This document shows positions 22,457 through 33,040 of a DNA stretch of 64,000 nt, piece by piece. Each line of letters opens with the position of its first letter. Position 1 is the stretch's first letter. The stretch spans positions 268,501 through 332,500 of the forward strand of contig OX638133.1 in assembly GCA_951804985.1 (NCBI GenBank), read 5' to 3'. The notes under the pieces are model-generated. The model ran no database searches. It was given only the letters and a program-made list of their open reading frames with translations, and was not told the origin of the DNA. The translations under genes were made by a program, and so were the position numbers. The stretch comes from Dryomyza anilis. Taxonomy: Eukaryota > Arthropoda > Insecta > Diptera > Dryomyzidae.

Positions 22457-23294
22457 ACACAGGGTGATCCCCTTAATGGTGCAAATATTTTAGGGACTCA
22501 TTTCTGATTTCATAAAAAAAAACATAATTCAATTCTTCAAGAACTTGTTTGTGTTTAAAAAATGAATTTGAGAATCTTGAGAGCACTACAAAAAGTGATC
22601 CACAATAAAAACGGCAAGTGTTAGGTATAAATATTGTACAGAGAAATTGTTTAAAACATTATGATGAATTGCAAATAATAAGAAAATTTGGAGAAAAACT
22701 GAGTTTTATAAAAAAATTGCCAAACATATTTTTTATTTTTTTGATCAGAAAAGTTTCTTATACACAAAAAAAATTCTTCAATATGATGAATTTATTCATA
22801 AATATTATGAATTTTTTCACCAACTACCAGATTCATCATATTGATACCACCGTTCATTAAATGACATATTAATGAATGCATTCATTATATATTCGAACCA
22901 AATATTCAATATAATAAGTAAAAATATATAAGTACGGCAAAAAATGAATGAAATAAAAATATGTTGATAGAAAGTTGGTTTAATGAACGGCGTTCTTCAA
23001 TATGATGAACATATGTATATGTTGTATTTTATATTTTGGTTCATTAATATGATGAAACGTATTCTTCACATACAGTTCATCATATTGAAGAACACTTTTC
23101 GACAGTTACTAAACGTTCTTCATATTTATGATAGCATTCATTACATTGAAAGGCGTTAGTCATTAATATTATGAATGGTTCTTCAATACAATGAATCATG
23201 GGTTGAAGAACGGAATTCATCAATATGATGTACATTTTTTTTCTGTGTAGCTGTATAAACTTTTCTAAAGTAAATATTTAAAACACCCTGTATA
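22457..23294. mobile_element. Older element with ACAGGGTG ends, split by a MITE
   Basis: The left boundary reads tacacagggtgatcc and the right aaacaccctgtata, so ACAGGGTG and CACCCTGT form inverted ends. Next to the insertion, agaaaagtttc on the left also pairs with aaacttttct on the right. MITE family A copy 1 (22763-23247) sits inside. Without it the host element would be about 350 bp. The class is uncertain because no clear target duplication is visible. Confidence 0.6.
22763..23247 (+). mobile_element. TA-flanked MITE, family A copy 1
   Basis: A 485-bp element flanked by TA (22761-22762 and 23248-23249). It begins cacaaaaaaaattcttc and ends ttttttttctgtg. The interior is dense in motifs like ttcatcatattgaaga and its complement. 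It aligns with copy 2 at 45228-45907. The open frame spanning its left part is an artefact. The TA flanks and CAC/GTG ends relate it to family B. Confidence 0.85.
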
Positions 23295-23910
23295 TCATTG
23301 CGTGTTCCAGATACACCCCAACTCTAGAACACATTTTTCATAAAAGCAAGAATACATTTCGTAAAATATTTGCAATCTAATGTGGACTCAATGTAACTTG
23401 AGAAAAAAATGAAGAAATGTTAATTAGAAATTTTGAAATATTAAACAAAATTCATAGTATTTATTCATGCATTCATTTTTTACCATTGCAATGTGTAGGG
23501 CGTACAGTGTGCCGGTGAGGATGGCAGTGAACGACTGTCAACGACCTGCAATTACACTGCAAAGTGGCTCAATTCACACTTACTGAATGCAATTAACACC
23601 AAGTGTCGATATCTTAAAAATGCGGAAATTTCTTATTGCGCAACATCATCAGCTACAAAAGAAATGCATTGAAAAATTCCAAATTTAGTAAATTAAACAA
23701 AAAAGAAAAACTCAACAACCACACTAAAAAAAAATACTGAATATAAAAAATAAAAGAGCATTTTGTAATATAATAACTAATATCTATAGGTATTTTATAA
23801 TAAAAATAAAATATTTTTTACAATAACAATAGAAAAACGATAAGGTTTTCGATAAAAAACGAACGTATTTAAAATGATATCATTGTTGTACAGATAATAT
23901 AATTTTTAAA
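23295..23910. other. Mixed spacer with a short unique core
   Basis: AT-rich except for 23500-23640, which is less AT-rich and holds an inverted-looking gtgaacgactgtcaacgac. No gene is seen. Confidence 0.35.
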
Positions 23911-24039
23911 TTCAATATAATAATGTTAAATTTAAGATATATTTATCGAAAATAAATCCATTTATAATATCATCTCGATATATTATAAATGGATTTATTT
24001 TCGATAAATATATCTTAAATATAACATTATTATATTGAA
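23911..24039. repeat. Near-perfect hairpin, 60-nt arms, 9-nt loop
   Basis: Arms 23911-23970 and 23980-24039 are complementary at 59 of 60 positions, separated by the 9-nt loop catctcgat. The arms run ttcaatataataatg... and ...cattattatattgaa. This is the cleanest hairpin in the window. The near identity of the arms means it is recent or maintained. It is far longer than a typical miRNA stem and has no obvious target duplication. Confidence 0.9.
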
Positions 24040-24124
24040 TGTAAATATCTCTGGAAATACTATTGTAGAAGCTACTTTTTTTTATTCAAGCATGTAGCTA
24101 TTAAAGTCTACACACAGAAATTAT

Positions 24125-24530
24125 TAGGTTGCTGAAACAACTGATAAAGTAGTTGCAAAAACCTCTTAATTCGGTAGTGTCAATCACGTAGTCTGTAAGC
24201 ATGAGGTTGTGGTAACCTCCTAGTCGGTGAGCATGGTGTTGTGGATATTTCAAATTTGTGATCTTGAGGTTGTGATAAACTAAAAATTGGTGTGCATAAG
24301 TTGAGGCAAACTCCAAATTTGTGATCTTGAGGTTGTGATAAACTCCTAATTGGAGAAAATGAGTTTGTGGCAACCTCCAAACCTTTAAGTTGGTGATCAT
24401 GACTTTGTGAATATTTCTTCTAAATCGTTGAACATTAGGTTGTGGCAACCTCTAAATCTGTAATCATGACTTTGTGACTACCTCCAAATCGGAGAGCATG
24501 AGTTTGCATGAGTAACCTCCAAAGTGGTGG
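24125..24530. repeat. Tandem repeat, unit about 32 bp
   Basis: About a dozen degenerate units carry ttggtgatcatgaggttgtg followed by a short caacctcc-type spacer. Two neighbouring units share aaatttgtgatcttgaggtt exactly. Units run 30-42 bp. The minus-strand open frame 24101-24448 translates this array into a repeating YHNLKITNL-type peptide. Since the array is degenerate and its copies are shifted by indels, I do not regard it as a gene. Confidence 0.8.
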
Positions 24531-24829
24531 AAACAACCATTCACTACACTTCTTCTTGTCGCATAATATTTAAATTTTTGCGGAATGAAAAATGCGGACA
24601 TGTGGTCATTGCAATCGAATGTGCAGTTGCGCGGATTAACATTTCGGTTATACTATAATAAGGTGGTTACAAAATGACATGAGGTTACAAAACATGCATT
24701 TTGGTTGCCACAAATCATGCAAAAGGAGAATTTTTCTGTGTCAATTATATTATTTTCTGTTTTTGAATCAAAACCACAAAGAAATTATAATCCTTATGAC
24801 TATTTCTCTATGTGTATTATGCGCGTTTT

Positions 24830-25680
24830 TTGTACACAATTATCACCTACATTATCACAGCAACAACAGCACAAATTATCACCTCATTCTCGGCGCAGTC
24901 TCTAAGTCTGACATGTGCCAACAGCTGCTCGGGCAGCCATTAAAAACACCAACAACCACTTCACCGAAAACCACCAACAACAACAAAATCAACTTCTTGT
25001 TAATTGCAACGCAAAATATTTTCGTTGATTTTCCGCGCAGAGTTGAGCTCAATTTTTCAATTATTGAAATTCAAACAACTTACAAATCACATCGACAAAA
25101 TTGTCCGCATTCATCGACAGTGGCAGCAACAAGCAACCAGCAATCAGCAACGGCAACCAACAACTAGCAACATTGCCAAGAGACGGACAGCAGACGGACA
25201 AACGACCGGTTTCCGTCTCACTTAGCGTGCAACCACTTCGAATGCTCATAAACACGTACTTGCTAATGAGCCATTTAAGCCAAGTCAATAAGCAGCCAAA
25301 GCGTTTACACTTCAATCTAATCGACTGCGTTAAGCGTTCGCGATTTCGCGCTCTTATCACTCGACACTCTAACGCTTGCCGCGCTCCAGTCTTCAGTCGC
25401 CAGTCTCTCGTCTCCGGTCTTTGGTCTCCTCGTGAACGCCAATTATCACATCGTCATCGCAACCCGTTTCTCTACACATGATGAAAATCCATTGAGTCCA
25501 TCGATAGGACGGACGCTCGCTGGCAGCACTCGGCTTGTTAACATGTTGCTGACAACTTTCTGAGAATGCAATGCGTAGAAATTTTTAATATTTATCATAG
25601 CAACAGGTATCACATCACCATCACATGGTCGACGGACGTGTGAAGTCTTCCATCTGTTTAATAACAACCAATACCATTTA
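24830..25680. promoter_or_regulatory. Unique island, candidate regulatory DNA
   Basis: A GC-richer non-repetitive block with CAA/CAG triplets (24855-25170) and CG-bearing sequence at 25300-25440. The overlapping frames 24679-25167 and 25101-25481 are Gln/Asn/Ser-rich and unrecognised. No splice or promoter pattern stands out. Confidence 0.3.
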
Positions 25681-25689
25681 TGAGGTGTA

Positions 25690-26460
25690 GATACTTTTAT
25701 GCATTCGTAGCTTCTTTGGAACTGAACTGTAGTGCAATTGACATAGTCGAAGATACAGTTTAAGACTTGTCTCTCATAGTCACTGATATAGTATTTAATT
25801 GATTGAAGATAACTTTTTCAATCACTGATGCGTAATACAAATTTCTACCATTTACCATTATCACAACATTTCTTGTTTCTTGGACTTATCCTCTTTCAAG
25901 TTCTATATTAAATATTATTCTATAAATTAAATTCTTTATTGTGACAATGACAAAAATGTCACTATGCTAAAACTTTTGCGTCAGCATAAATTGAAAACTA
26001 CATCAAGAAAACAGAATGTTCATGATGCAACTATTAGTTTAAAATTATGCCAATAGTTACAACATGTTTGCCACAAGAAAAATGAAAATTGTTATACTTA
26101 CTAAAAACTCAGCAAACATTTTGACTTGCGGTATATTTGCGTAACCATTTCCATGTATTCCTCAACCAAATGTATATTTGTAAGATGTTTAATTAATGTT
26201 TGCCATAAGTAATCGTAGGTTTGAAAGATGTTTGCCAGTAACATTGGTGTTTGGCGCTGTAATATTTGTGGTTAACATGATATTTGTGGTAAACATAATT
26301 ATTTATATTTATTATTTTATCCCTCCGTGTACTTATTAGTTATATTAGATTATTTACTAGTCAAATTGATCATATATAATAAGTTCAAAACTGCTGTATA
26401 ATATATAAACAAGTGTAAAGATATCGTAACACTTCGATGATAACACTACCTAACTCGATT
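25690..26460. other. AT-rich region with scattered TTTGCCA/TTTGTGG motifs
   Basis: Between 26060 and 26300 the motifs catgtttgccacaag, tttgccataag and tttgtggtaaacat recur in both orientations. A CCTCCGTG string followed by TA ends the stretch at about 26324-26333, like the right end of the MITE at 34989-35403. It may be a degraded TA element with the left end lost. Confidence 0.35.
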
Positions 26461-26502
26461 TTCACCATAGACATCAATTTTATATAATTCGCTGGTGATA
26501 AG

Positions 26503-27017
26503 TTTGACTGCATACTCAGTTTTTTTCTACTGCGTAAAGTTTTTGTGAAAAATTAGGGTAAAAACGGAAAATTTTCAGTAGTTTATATGTAAAATATACA
26601 AGCATTTTAAGTTTAAACAATTTATGACGGAAATTGTGTTGATAGAGCATATTTTAAAAATGTGAACTGGTATAAAAAATTAGTTTGAACAATGCTCTGC
26701 ATAACCAGAAATAATTTTCTTATTTATCATTAGATCTACAATGCTGAAAAATCGTCCAAAAATAGTCTAAACAAATTAATATTTTTCGAGTTTAATTTAA
26801 AATATTTAAAAAACCTATCGAAATAATAGTATTTGTTGGTATATTGTAATTAGTATTGATAATTGGAAGAAAAATTGCGTTTATAGTTTTTGGGAAAGCC
26901 AGTGTTGTAAGAGACTGTATTTTTTAATTCTAAAAAGTGTATAAAAAGAGCTAAAATATCGATGGCAATGTTCTTGAAAACGTTACGCAGTAGAAAAAAA
27001 TTGAGTAAGCAGTCAAA
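26503..27017. mobile_element. Fold-back element, family D copy 2
   Basis: End segments 26503-26539 and 26981-27017 are inverted copies over 37 nt (tttgactgc.tactca and its complement, ctactgcgta and tacgcagtag). The interior shares tgctctgcataaccagaaat with tgctctggataaccataaat at 12354 and also aaaattgcgttta, aacgttacg and similar strings with copy 1. No reading frame is visible. Confidence 0.6.
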
Positions 27018-27464
27018 ATAAGCAACCGAGAACTATATAGTTTTGATGTGTGTGATGTCCATGGCAAAAATTTGTTCTCGTTTTGTTAAGTAGTGTAATC
27101 TACTGATGAAACTAAACCCGAACCAAATTTTATTCAGAACCATCTAATGTTCGGAGGAGTGGCACTCTTTATTAACATTTTGGTCGATTGACGTAATCAC
27201 TCTTCAAAATGTAGTACATAATATAAAACACCATAATTCCGTCCTAGTACCCAATTCAGTCCTATTTGGTATAAAGAATTATTGTATATTAGTGTAAAAT
27301 ATTAATAATTGCTGATCGTTGCTACTGAAATCATTCGCAGTAAAAATGACAGCATTGGAAAATATTGAATTTATCGCACAATTAATAGATTTCAGTAACC
27401 AGGAAACAAACGAGCCATAAAAGTGAGATCTCCTCTTTATGTAAGAAGCAATTTGGTTGTAAGA

Positions 27465-27510
27465 CTATCTATCTGTCTATCTAACTATCTATCTATCTGT
27501 CTGTATCTCC
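27465..27510. repeat. TCTA/TCTG microsatellite
   Basis: An imperfect run of TCTA and TCTG tetranucleotides with one AACT interruption. Confidence 0.9.
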
Positions 27511-28260
27511 GGCTGCCAGTTCGTCGATTATGGACCATGCAAACAATTGCTGTCACCAGCACCAGCAGTGGTTTCTGTGAAGTTCCTGCGGGGTTTTTGC
27601 AAACGGCAACTAATTCGAGAAAGGCACACGTCGAGGGGTTTCCTATTTAAAAATCGATAAAATACTGAAAAATTCATTTTCCCATTAGCCAAGACATCGT
27701 TCGTCGGTTCGACGATGCAGCATTTGATTTTCCACACTTGCTGCTGCAATTGACCTGAAATTGGAAAAGCAGTCATAGATGTGGTGTAGTGTGGTATGGT
27801 GGGGCGGGGTGTGGTTTTTGTTCAGCGAACGTTTTAAATAAATAAACAAGCTAGTTAGTAACGACCAAGGAAATTGCCAATAAATAAGCAACAGAAACCA
27901 CTTTAACAGTAATAGTAACTCATATTTATTTTACTTACTCAACCCCATCTTGTTCGCCCTATGTTGGCAACTCTAACAGAGGTTGGCCTCTTTGCCTGAC
28001 CGCCTGCCTGCATGGCTGTCGTCTAACTTTCCAGACGGACCAGACCGAATGACGTACAGTTATGAACACTCAATTTTATGAAATAAAAAAAATAGATGGA
28101 TATCGTTTAAAGTGCTTGTTGTAGTGATGTTGTTCGCGGAAGCAGTCTAAATTAAGTTGTTTCCCCCCTACGGCCCACCTGATTTCGTCTCGTTTGGGGC
28201 CAGACCAGATCCCCACCTCCAGAGAGCCTTTGGGGAGCAGCAGGTCATCGTACAAAATTG
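27511..28260. promoter_or_regulatory. Unique island, candidate regulatory DNA
   Basis: A GC-richer block with a G-rich stretch ggtggggcggggtgtgg at 27799-27815 and a C-rich one near 28160-28220. Frames here are short and unrecognised. Confidence 0.3.
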
Positions 28261-28627
28261 TTACAAATCAATTGTTGTTCGATTTTAATCCTCCATTTTC
28301 AATTAAACAACATTTTATTAACAAATTTCATTGAACAAAGAATAACCATTCTTCAATATGTTGACATTTTCGATGAGAGGACATTTTAGATGAGGCGAAA
28401 AAATGTTCACATTTATGTGAAATAACCCGCTGATAACGAATGCAAATTCGTCAAAGTCAAAAATTCGAGCAGCCTTTTTTTTAAATAAATAATAATGAAA
28501 ACAACATCGAAGTGAACAAGCATAATAAATAAAATTTTGTAGAATTAATTTCTCCGCAATAAATCGCAAATTCGATGACATGTTCTTACTTTTATTTGCG
28601 ATCATTTTTGAAATATATATCTGAAAA

Positions 28628-28911
28628 AGTAGTCGCGGTAGCTCAGTGGTTGGTGGGTTGAACTGCGAGCCGGAAGTTCCCCGGTTCAAGACTGGACTGG
28701 GGCTAACAACATCTTTTCATATAAACATTTTTCTATACCGCACTACCTCTCGGCAGTAAATGGCAAACCTGCGATAGTAAAACATTGCCTACCGCCGTTT
28801 GGAGTCGGCAATAAACTGTAGGTCCCACCACTTTGTGTACAAATATAACACGCACAACTCAAAATGGTGAGAGAGCTCGGTCTAAGTTCTTATAGGACTG
28901 TAGTTATTATT
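28628..28911 (+). mobile_element. tRNA-derived SINE, copy 1
   Basis: A 284-bp insertion lies between perfect 12-bp duplications tatatctgaaaa (28616-28627 and 28912-28923), as left by LINE-driven retroposition. The head is tRNA-like: gcggtagctcagtggttgg at about 28635 holds a Pol III A box, and ccccggttcaagact near 28679 a B box, about 35 nt apart as in a tRNA. A non-tRNA body of about 200 bp follows, containing ctctcggcagtaaatggcaa and gtaggtcccaccac, and it ends ttataggactgtagt. The body is shared with 36745-37024. It is not a functional tRNA: the acceptor stem does not close and there is no proper 3' end. The LINE partner is unknown. Confidence 0.9.
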
Positions 28912-29159
28912 TATATCTGAAAATTGAACAAATGGTAGGAACATGCAGGTAAAAAGAAATGTAAGGGTGAAGTTGTACCCGTTGTTAGATAAACTAACTC
29001 TCATAAATAATCTTTCAGTCACACAGTCACCATATACAATAAGCAAACATTTTTAAATTTTAAGTGTTATTTACCACTTTTGACAAACAAAAAATAGATT
29101 CTATAGATATAATAGATTTTTTTTCCTCCAGATATTCTGCTTTTTATTCTTTTTAATTT

Positions 29160-29950
29160 TTCTTCTCTTTTCTCTTCTGCCCCACTGCTTTAGCACTTCC
29201 TGCAATTCAAACTCAAAAAGCACCTCACACATGTTTTTAATTAAATTTCGCTTATCTTGCTCTACGCGTACCGCGTACTTCTGTGCGCCCACAATTTATA
29301 GTCCTCCCAAACGCGGTTCAACTGCATCGAACGCCTTCGTTATCCTGCAGACGCCATCAATGTTGCTGCCGCTGCTGCCCCATCTCACAACCGGAAGGCG
29401 CTGCAGTGAAATTCGCGGAATTGCAATGGCAGCCAACTTCGTGTTAATATTTCAATTTCTTATCGCAAGCGACGACGTGCAGTGGAAATTCGCGCACTGC
29501 CTGCCTGCCTGATTCGAAATTGCACCGGGTCCAAGAGTGCGCCCGGCCGGCACATCGAGCTTCGAGCGCGGCATCAGATGGGTGGGGCAGGAAATTGAAT
29601 TGCATGCTGAGCCGCAATAATGATTTCTGCACCGTCGTCGTATATAGCACCAATTCGAAGTGCTTTTGCCCACAGGTATTTTATGAATTATGTCATCATC
29701 CACCCACGCGTCGTCAATCAACAGCAGGTGCAACCACATCATTACTGCAGGAATTCGCAGGCTCTGACTTCCACATAGCATGACTATTGCATTGTAGGGC
29801 ATTTGGCATTTGCATTGGCCAAATAGGGAAACAAACCTCAGTCGAATCGTATTAAACGATCTACATCTCGAAACATGGATCAAGTTATGTTGCTCAGTTA
29901 GCGACAAACATAAACTTTGATTATTTTCATATCCTACCCGAACAAATCTT
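29160..29950. promoter_or_regulatory. Unique island, candidate regulatory DNA
   Basis: A GC-richer non-repetitive block with CG dinucleotides and CTGC triplets. The minus-strand frame 29452-29958 is open for 168 codons but Cys/Arg-rich and unrecognised, and frames overlap it on the plus strand. It is likely non-coding. Confidence 0.3.
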
Positions 29951-30088
29951 CCGAACAAATATTTTTGATGAACATAAATTTTATTGCAGTGACATATTTT
30001 TAGTTCGGAAGAAAACTATTTGTCGGATTTAACAATTTTGATTATATTGCATAGAATAAAACTCCAATTTTATCTTTTATGTTTATAT

Positions 30089-31110
30089 CAGGGACTAAAA
30101 TCCTTTGGAATATCGGTTCCGGTTATGGTTCCAAGATTTTAAAAACAGCGGTTCCGGTTCCAAACGATCCTATTCACTAAAAATGCATTTTTCACTAAAA
30201 TTCAAATTTTCACTAAAAATTCAAATTCACTAAAAATTCCATTTAACTTTTCACTAAAAATTAAATTTTTCACTAAAAATTAAATTTTTCACTAAAAATT
30301 CAATTTTTCACTAAAAATTCAATTTTTCACTAAAAATTAAATTTTTCACTAAAAATTAAATATTTCACTAAAAATTCAATTTTTCACTAAAAATTAAATT
30401 CTTCACTGAAAATTCAAATTTTCACTAAAAATTAAAATTTTCACTAAAAAAATCAATTTTTCACTAAAAAAATTCAATTTTTCACTAAAAAAATTCAATT
30501 TTTCACTAAAAAAATTCAATTTTTCACTAAAAAAAAATTAATTTTTCACTAAAATTCACTTTTTCACTAAAATTTCAATTTTTCACTAAAAATTCAATTT
30601 TTCACTAAAAATTCAATTTTTCACTAAAAATTCAATTTTTCACTAAAAATTCAATTTTACACTAAAAATTCAATTTTTCACTAAAAAATAATTTTTTCAC
30701 TAAAAAATTAAAATTTTCACTAAAAAAATTCAATTTTTCACTAAAAAAAATTCAATTTTTCACTAAAAAAATTCAATTTTTCACTAAAAAAAATTCAATT
30801 TTTCACTAAAATTCACTTTTTCACTAAAAAAATTCAATTTTTCACTAAAAAAATTCAATTTTTCACTAAAAAAAAATTCAATTTTTCACTAAAAATTCAA
30901 TTTTTCACTAAAAATTCAATTTTACATTAAAAATTCAATTTTACATTAAAAATTCAATGTTTCACTAAAAATTTAATTTTTCACTAAAAATTCAATGTTT
31001 CACTAAAAATTCAATTTTTCACTAAAAATTCAAATTTTCCCTAAAAAGTAATTTTTTCACTAAAAATGTGAATTAATAACGGTTCCGATTAAGGTTCTTT
31101 TCGGTCCCTG
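30089..31110 (+). repeat. Minisatellite array inside hAT-like ends
   Basis: From about 30175 to 31070 a unit like tttttcactaaaaattcaa, 19-24 bp long, is repeated roughly forty times, with length variation in the A run. The array is bracketed by cagggactaaaatccttt at 30089 and the inverted ggttcttttcggtccctg ending at 31110, with cggttccg motifs just inside both ends. CAGGGAC...GTCCCTG resembles hAT terminal repeats, but no 8-bp target duplication abuts the ends. It is probably a non-autonomous element whose interior is a tandem array. Confidence 0.75.
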
Positions 31111-31265
31111 AGAGCGACTAAAATATCAGTTTATATATTTGGTCATAAAGTAAATGAACATAAGTGGTCGGTCATATGTAATCTAATTTCATCTTCAGTA
31201 TCCATCTTCCAATTTTTCTGTAATTGACAGACAAAAAAACGGATATACGGACATCGACTCATATA

Positions 31266-31488
31266 CACCCAGAAAAAAATACTATATAAATAATAGTTTT
31301 TTACTATTAAAAATAGTCAATAGGATAAATTATTATTTTAATCGGAAAATACCATTAAATACTAGAAAATATTATGACATTGCCATTGAGATTATATGAA
31401 AAGATTTATTTTTTTGTATACTATTAAATTAATAATTGTCATATTGACCAATTTTAATGGGATTTGAGGGATTTTTTTTTTCTGGGTG
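31266..31488 (-). mobile_element. MITE family B copy 4
   Basis: A 223-bp copy in reverse orientation: it begins cacccagaaaaaaatac and ends tttttctgggtg, with TA on both sides (31264-31265 and 31489-31490). Reversed, it shares atagtatacaaaaaaataaa and aaaataataatttatcctat with the other three copies. Confidence 0.85.
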
Positions 31489-31679
31489 TACTTTTCCTTA
31501 CCGGGAAAGCCTCCTTATGGGTGTTCCGATGTAATTATACCCTTTGACTTTTAATATAGGGTATAAAAATAGCCAAATGATACCCTTAAACTTTTGATAT
31601 GATCTCAAATTTGTTTTGTTTGATGCATTAGACCTAATTGCAGAACAGTGTTCAAAGTATTCCTGACACTGACTACCTT

Positions 31680-32180
31680 TTCCCGGTGGTAACTAGGTGA
31701 GCGCCAACAGTAATTCGCTCACAATTGCTGCCTAATCAATTGAACATTTTTCTCTGGCGCATATCGCGAATACAAAATGGTTGCTGACACTTGCACCAGG
31801 ACAGGACAGGGCAGCAATAGCAGGGCTTCCCGCTACGTTCCGATCCTGCCCTCCACCCAACAAAACTGCAGCTGCGACTAATGGTAGCTGCTGCTGTTGG
31901 TTGCTGCTGTTTGCTTAATTGGAGCGCATTAATCTGCGTTGTCTGCGGAATGGTTTCCTGGTGGCGGTCGCCACGGCCGGCTCATGGTGATCACGGTGCT
32001 CATGTTAGTGATCATGTCGGTGATCATGGAGTCTGTAAATTATTTTGCAGCAATTAAAATTGCGTTAGGCGCTTTATTAATGCCACAAAATGCAGAAAAG
32101 TAATCGATGGCCCATTAATTGCGGAGGCGACACAACAATTTGTTAAACTATTAATCAAGAAAGGCGTACTAAATAAAATA
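31680..32180. promoter_or_regulatory. Unique island with repeated GTGATCAT motif
   Basis: A GC-richer block with CTG triplets. At 31985-32030 the string gtgatcatg or a close variant occurs three times within 45 bp. No open frame is of interest. Confidence 0.35.
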
Positions 32181-32389
32181 CGAAATAATACACAAAGTTA
32201 TTTACACCTTTTATTCAAGGGAAAATTTAAAAATTCCCTTTGAAATGCAAAAGAATACAGAAATGAAATTCAAAAGATATCCAACTAAATTCAGAAATTT
32301 ATATTTAAAACAACTAAATATTTTAAGAAAATATAAAATTAATTTTTTTGTGATAATTTGTAGGTTTTTAAAACAGTTATAAATGGAAT

Positions 32390-32632
32390 ATTTAGTGATA
32401 ACTCGAATTTTTAGTGAAAATTTATGTTTTTTAAAATACTGAAAAATTAAGTTTTTAGTAAAAAATTTAATTTTAGTGAAAAATTGAATTTTTAGTGAAA
32501 AATTTAATTTTACTAAAAATTTTAATTTTTAGTGAGAAATTGAATTTTTAGTTAAAATTTGAATTTTTGTGAATAATTGAATTTTCTATTGATAAATTTA
32601 ATTTTTATTGAAAAATTAAATTCTTAGTGACG
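32390..32632 (-). repeat. Second minisatellite array, inverted relative to the first
   Basis: About twelve degenerate units like ttttagtgaaaaattgaat, the reverse complement of the 30.2-31.1 kb unit. The array is more diverged than the first, and no inverted ends are seen around it. The two arrays lie about 1.3 kb apart, with a MITE and a unique block between them. Confidence 0.75.
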
Positions 32633-33040
32633 ACGGTCCTTCTTTGCTCAAGAGAAGCTATAGAGTATAAATGAATTTCATCCCCTATTAAATATATCGC
32701 CGTATATAGGTGGTGACAGTGCGTAAGTCAGCTGGAGTGGAGTATGTCTTACACCGTTTTTGAAAACCTGGAGACTTGGTTGCTTCTTTCGACACATCAA
32801 ATATATGATCATTAAAATGGAGATCACATTGATTTGATATACCCAGTTCGTCTCTCCGAAATATTCACAGCACCCATATTGAGGGGTGGTGGATTAATTG
32901 ATTAATCGCACAGCCCTAGTTTAGAATAATTTTAACTGCGGATATATTTGCTTATTTTAAACAGGAACCAGATAACTCTGTTAATGAAGAGGTTTTGGAA
33001 ACAAAAACCATTATAAAAAATAAATGAATAAAATAATTGA
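32633..33040. other. Mixed spacer
   Basis: No gene, tandem repeat or element end was resolved. Confidence 0.4.

Noticed and set aside
24101..24448. 115-codon frame with YHNLKITNL repeats, resembling a repeat protein.
   Set aside because: It translates a degenerate non-coding tandem array whose units differ in length and are out of phase with codons.
24679..25481. Overlapping frames of 162 and 126 codons.
   Set aside because: Their length depends on CAA/CAG triplet runs, and the translations are Asn/Gln/Ser-rich without recognised homology.
28635..28705. Possible functional tRNA gene.
   Set aside because: A and B boxes are present but the acceptor stem cannot close and the sequence continues into a SINE body shared with a second locus.
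29452..29958. 168-codon minus-strand open frame.
   Set aside because: Cys/Arg-rich, overlapping frames on the other strand, no recognisable domain, no start or splice context.
31129..31136. gtttatat near the right end of the minisatellite element, equal to the 8 bp before its left end (30081-30088).
   Set aside because: It lies 18 bases beyond the GTCCCTG end rather than against it, and an AT-rich 8-mer match is easily due to chance, so it is not counted as a hAT target duplication.
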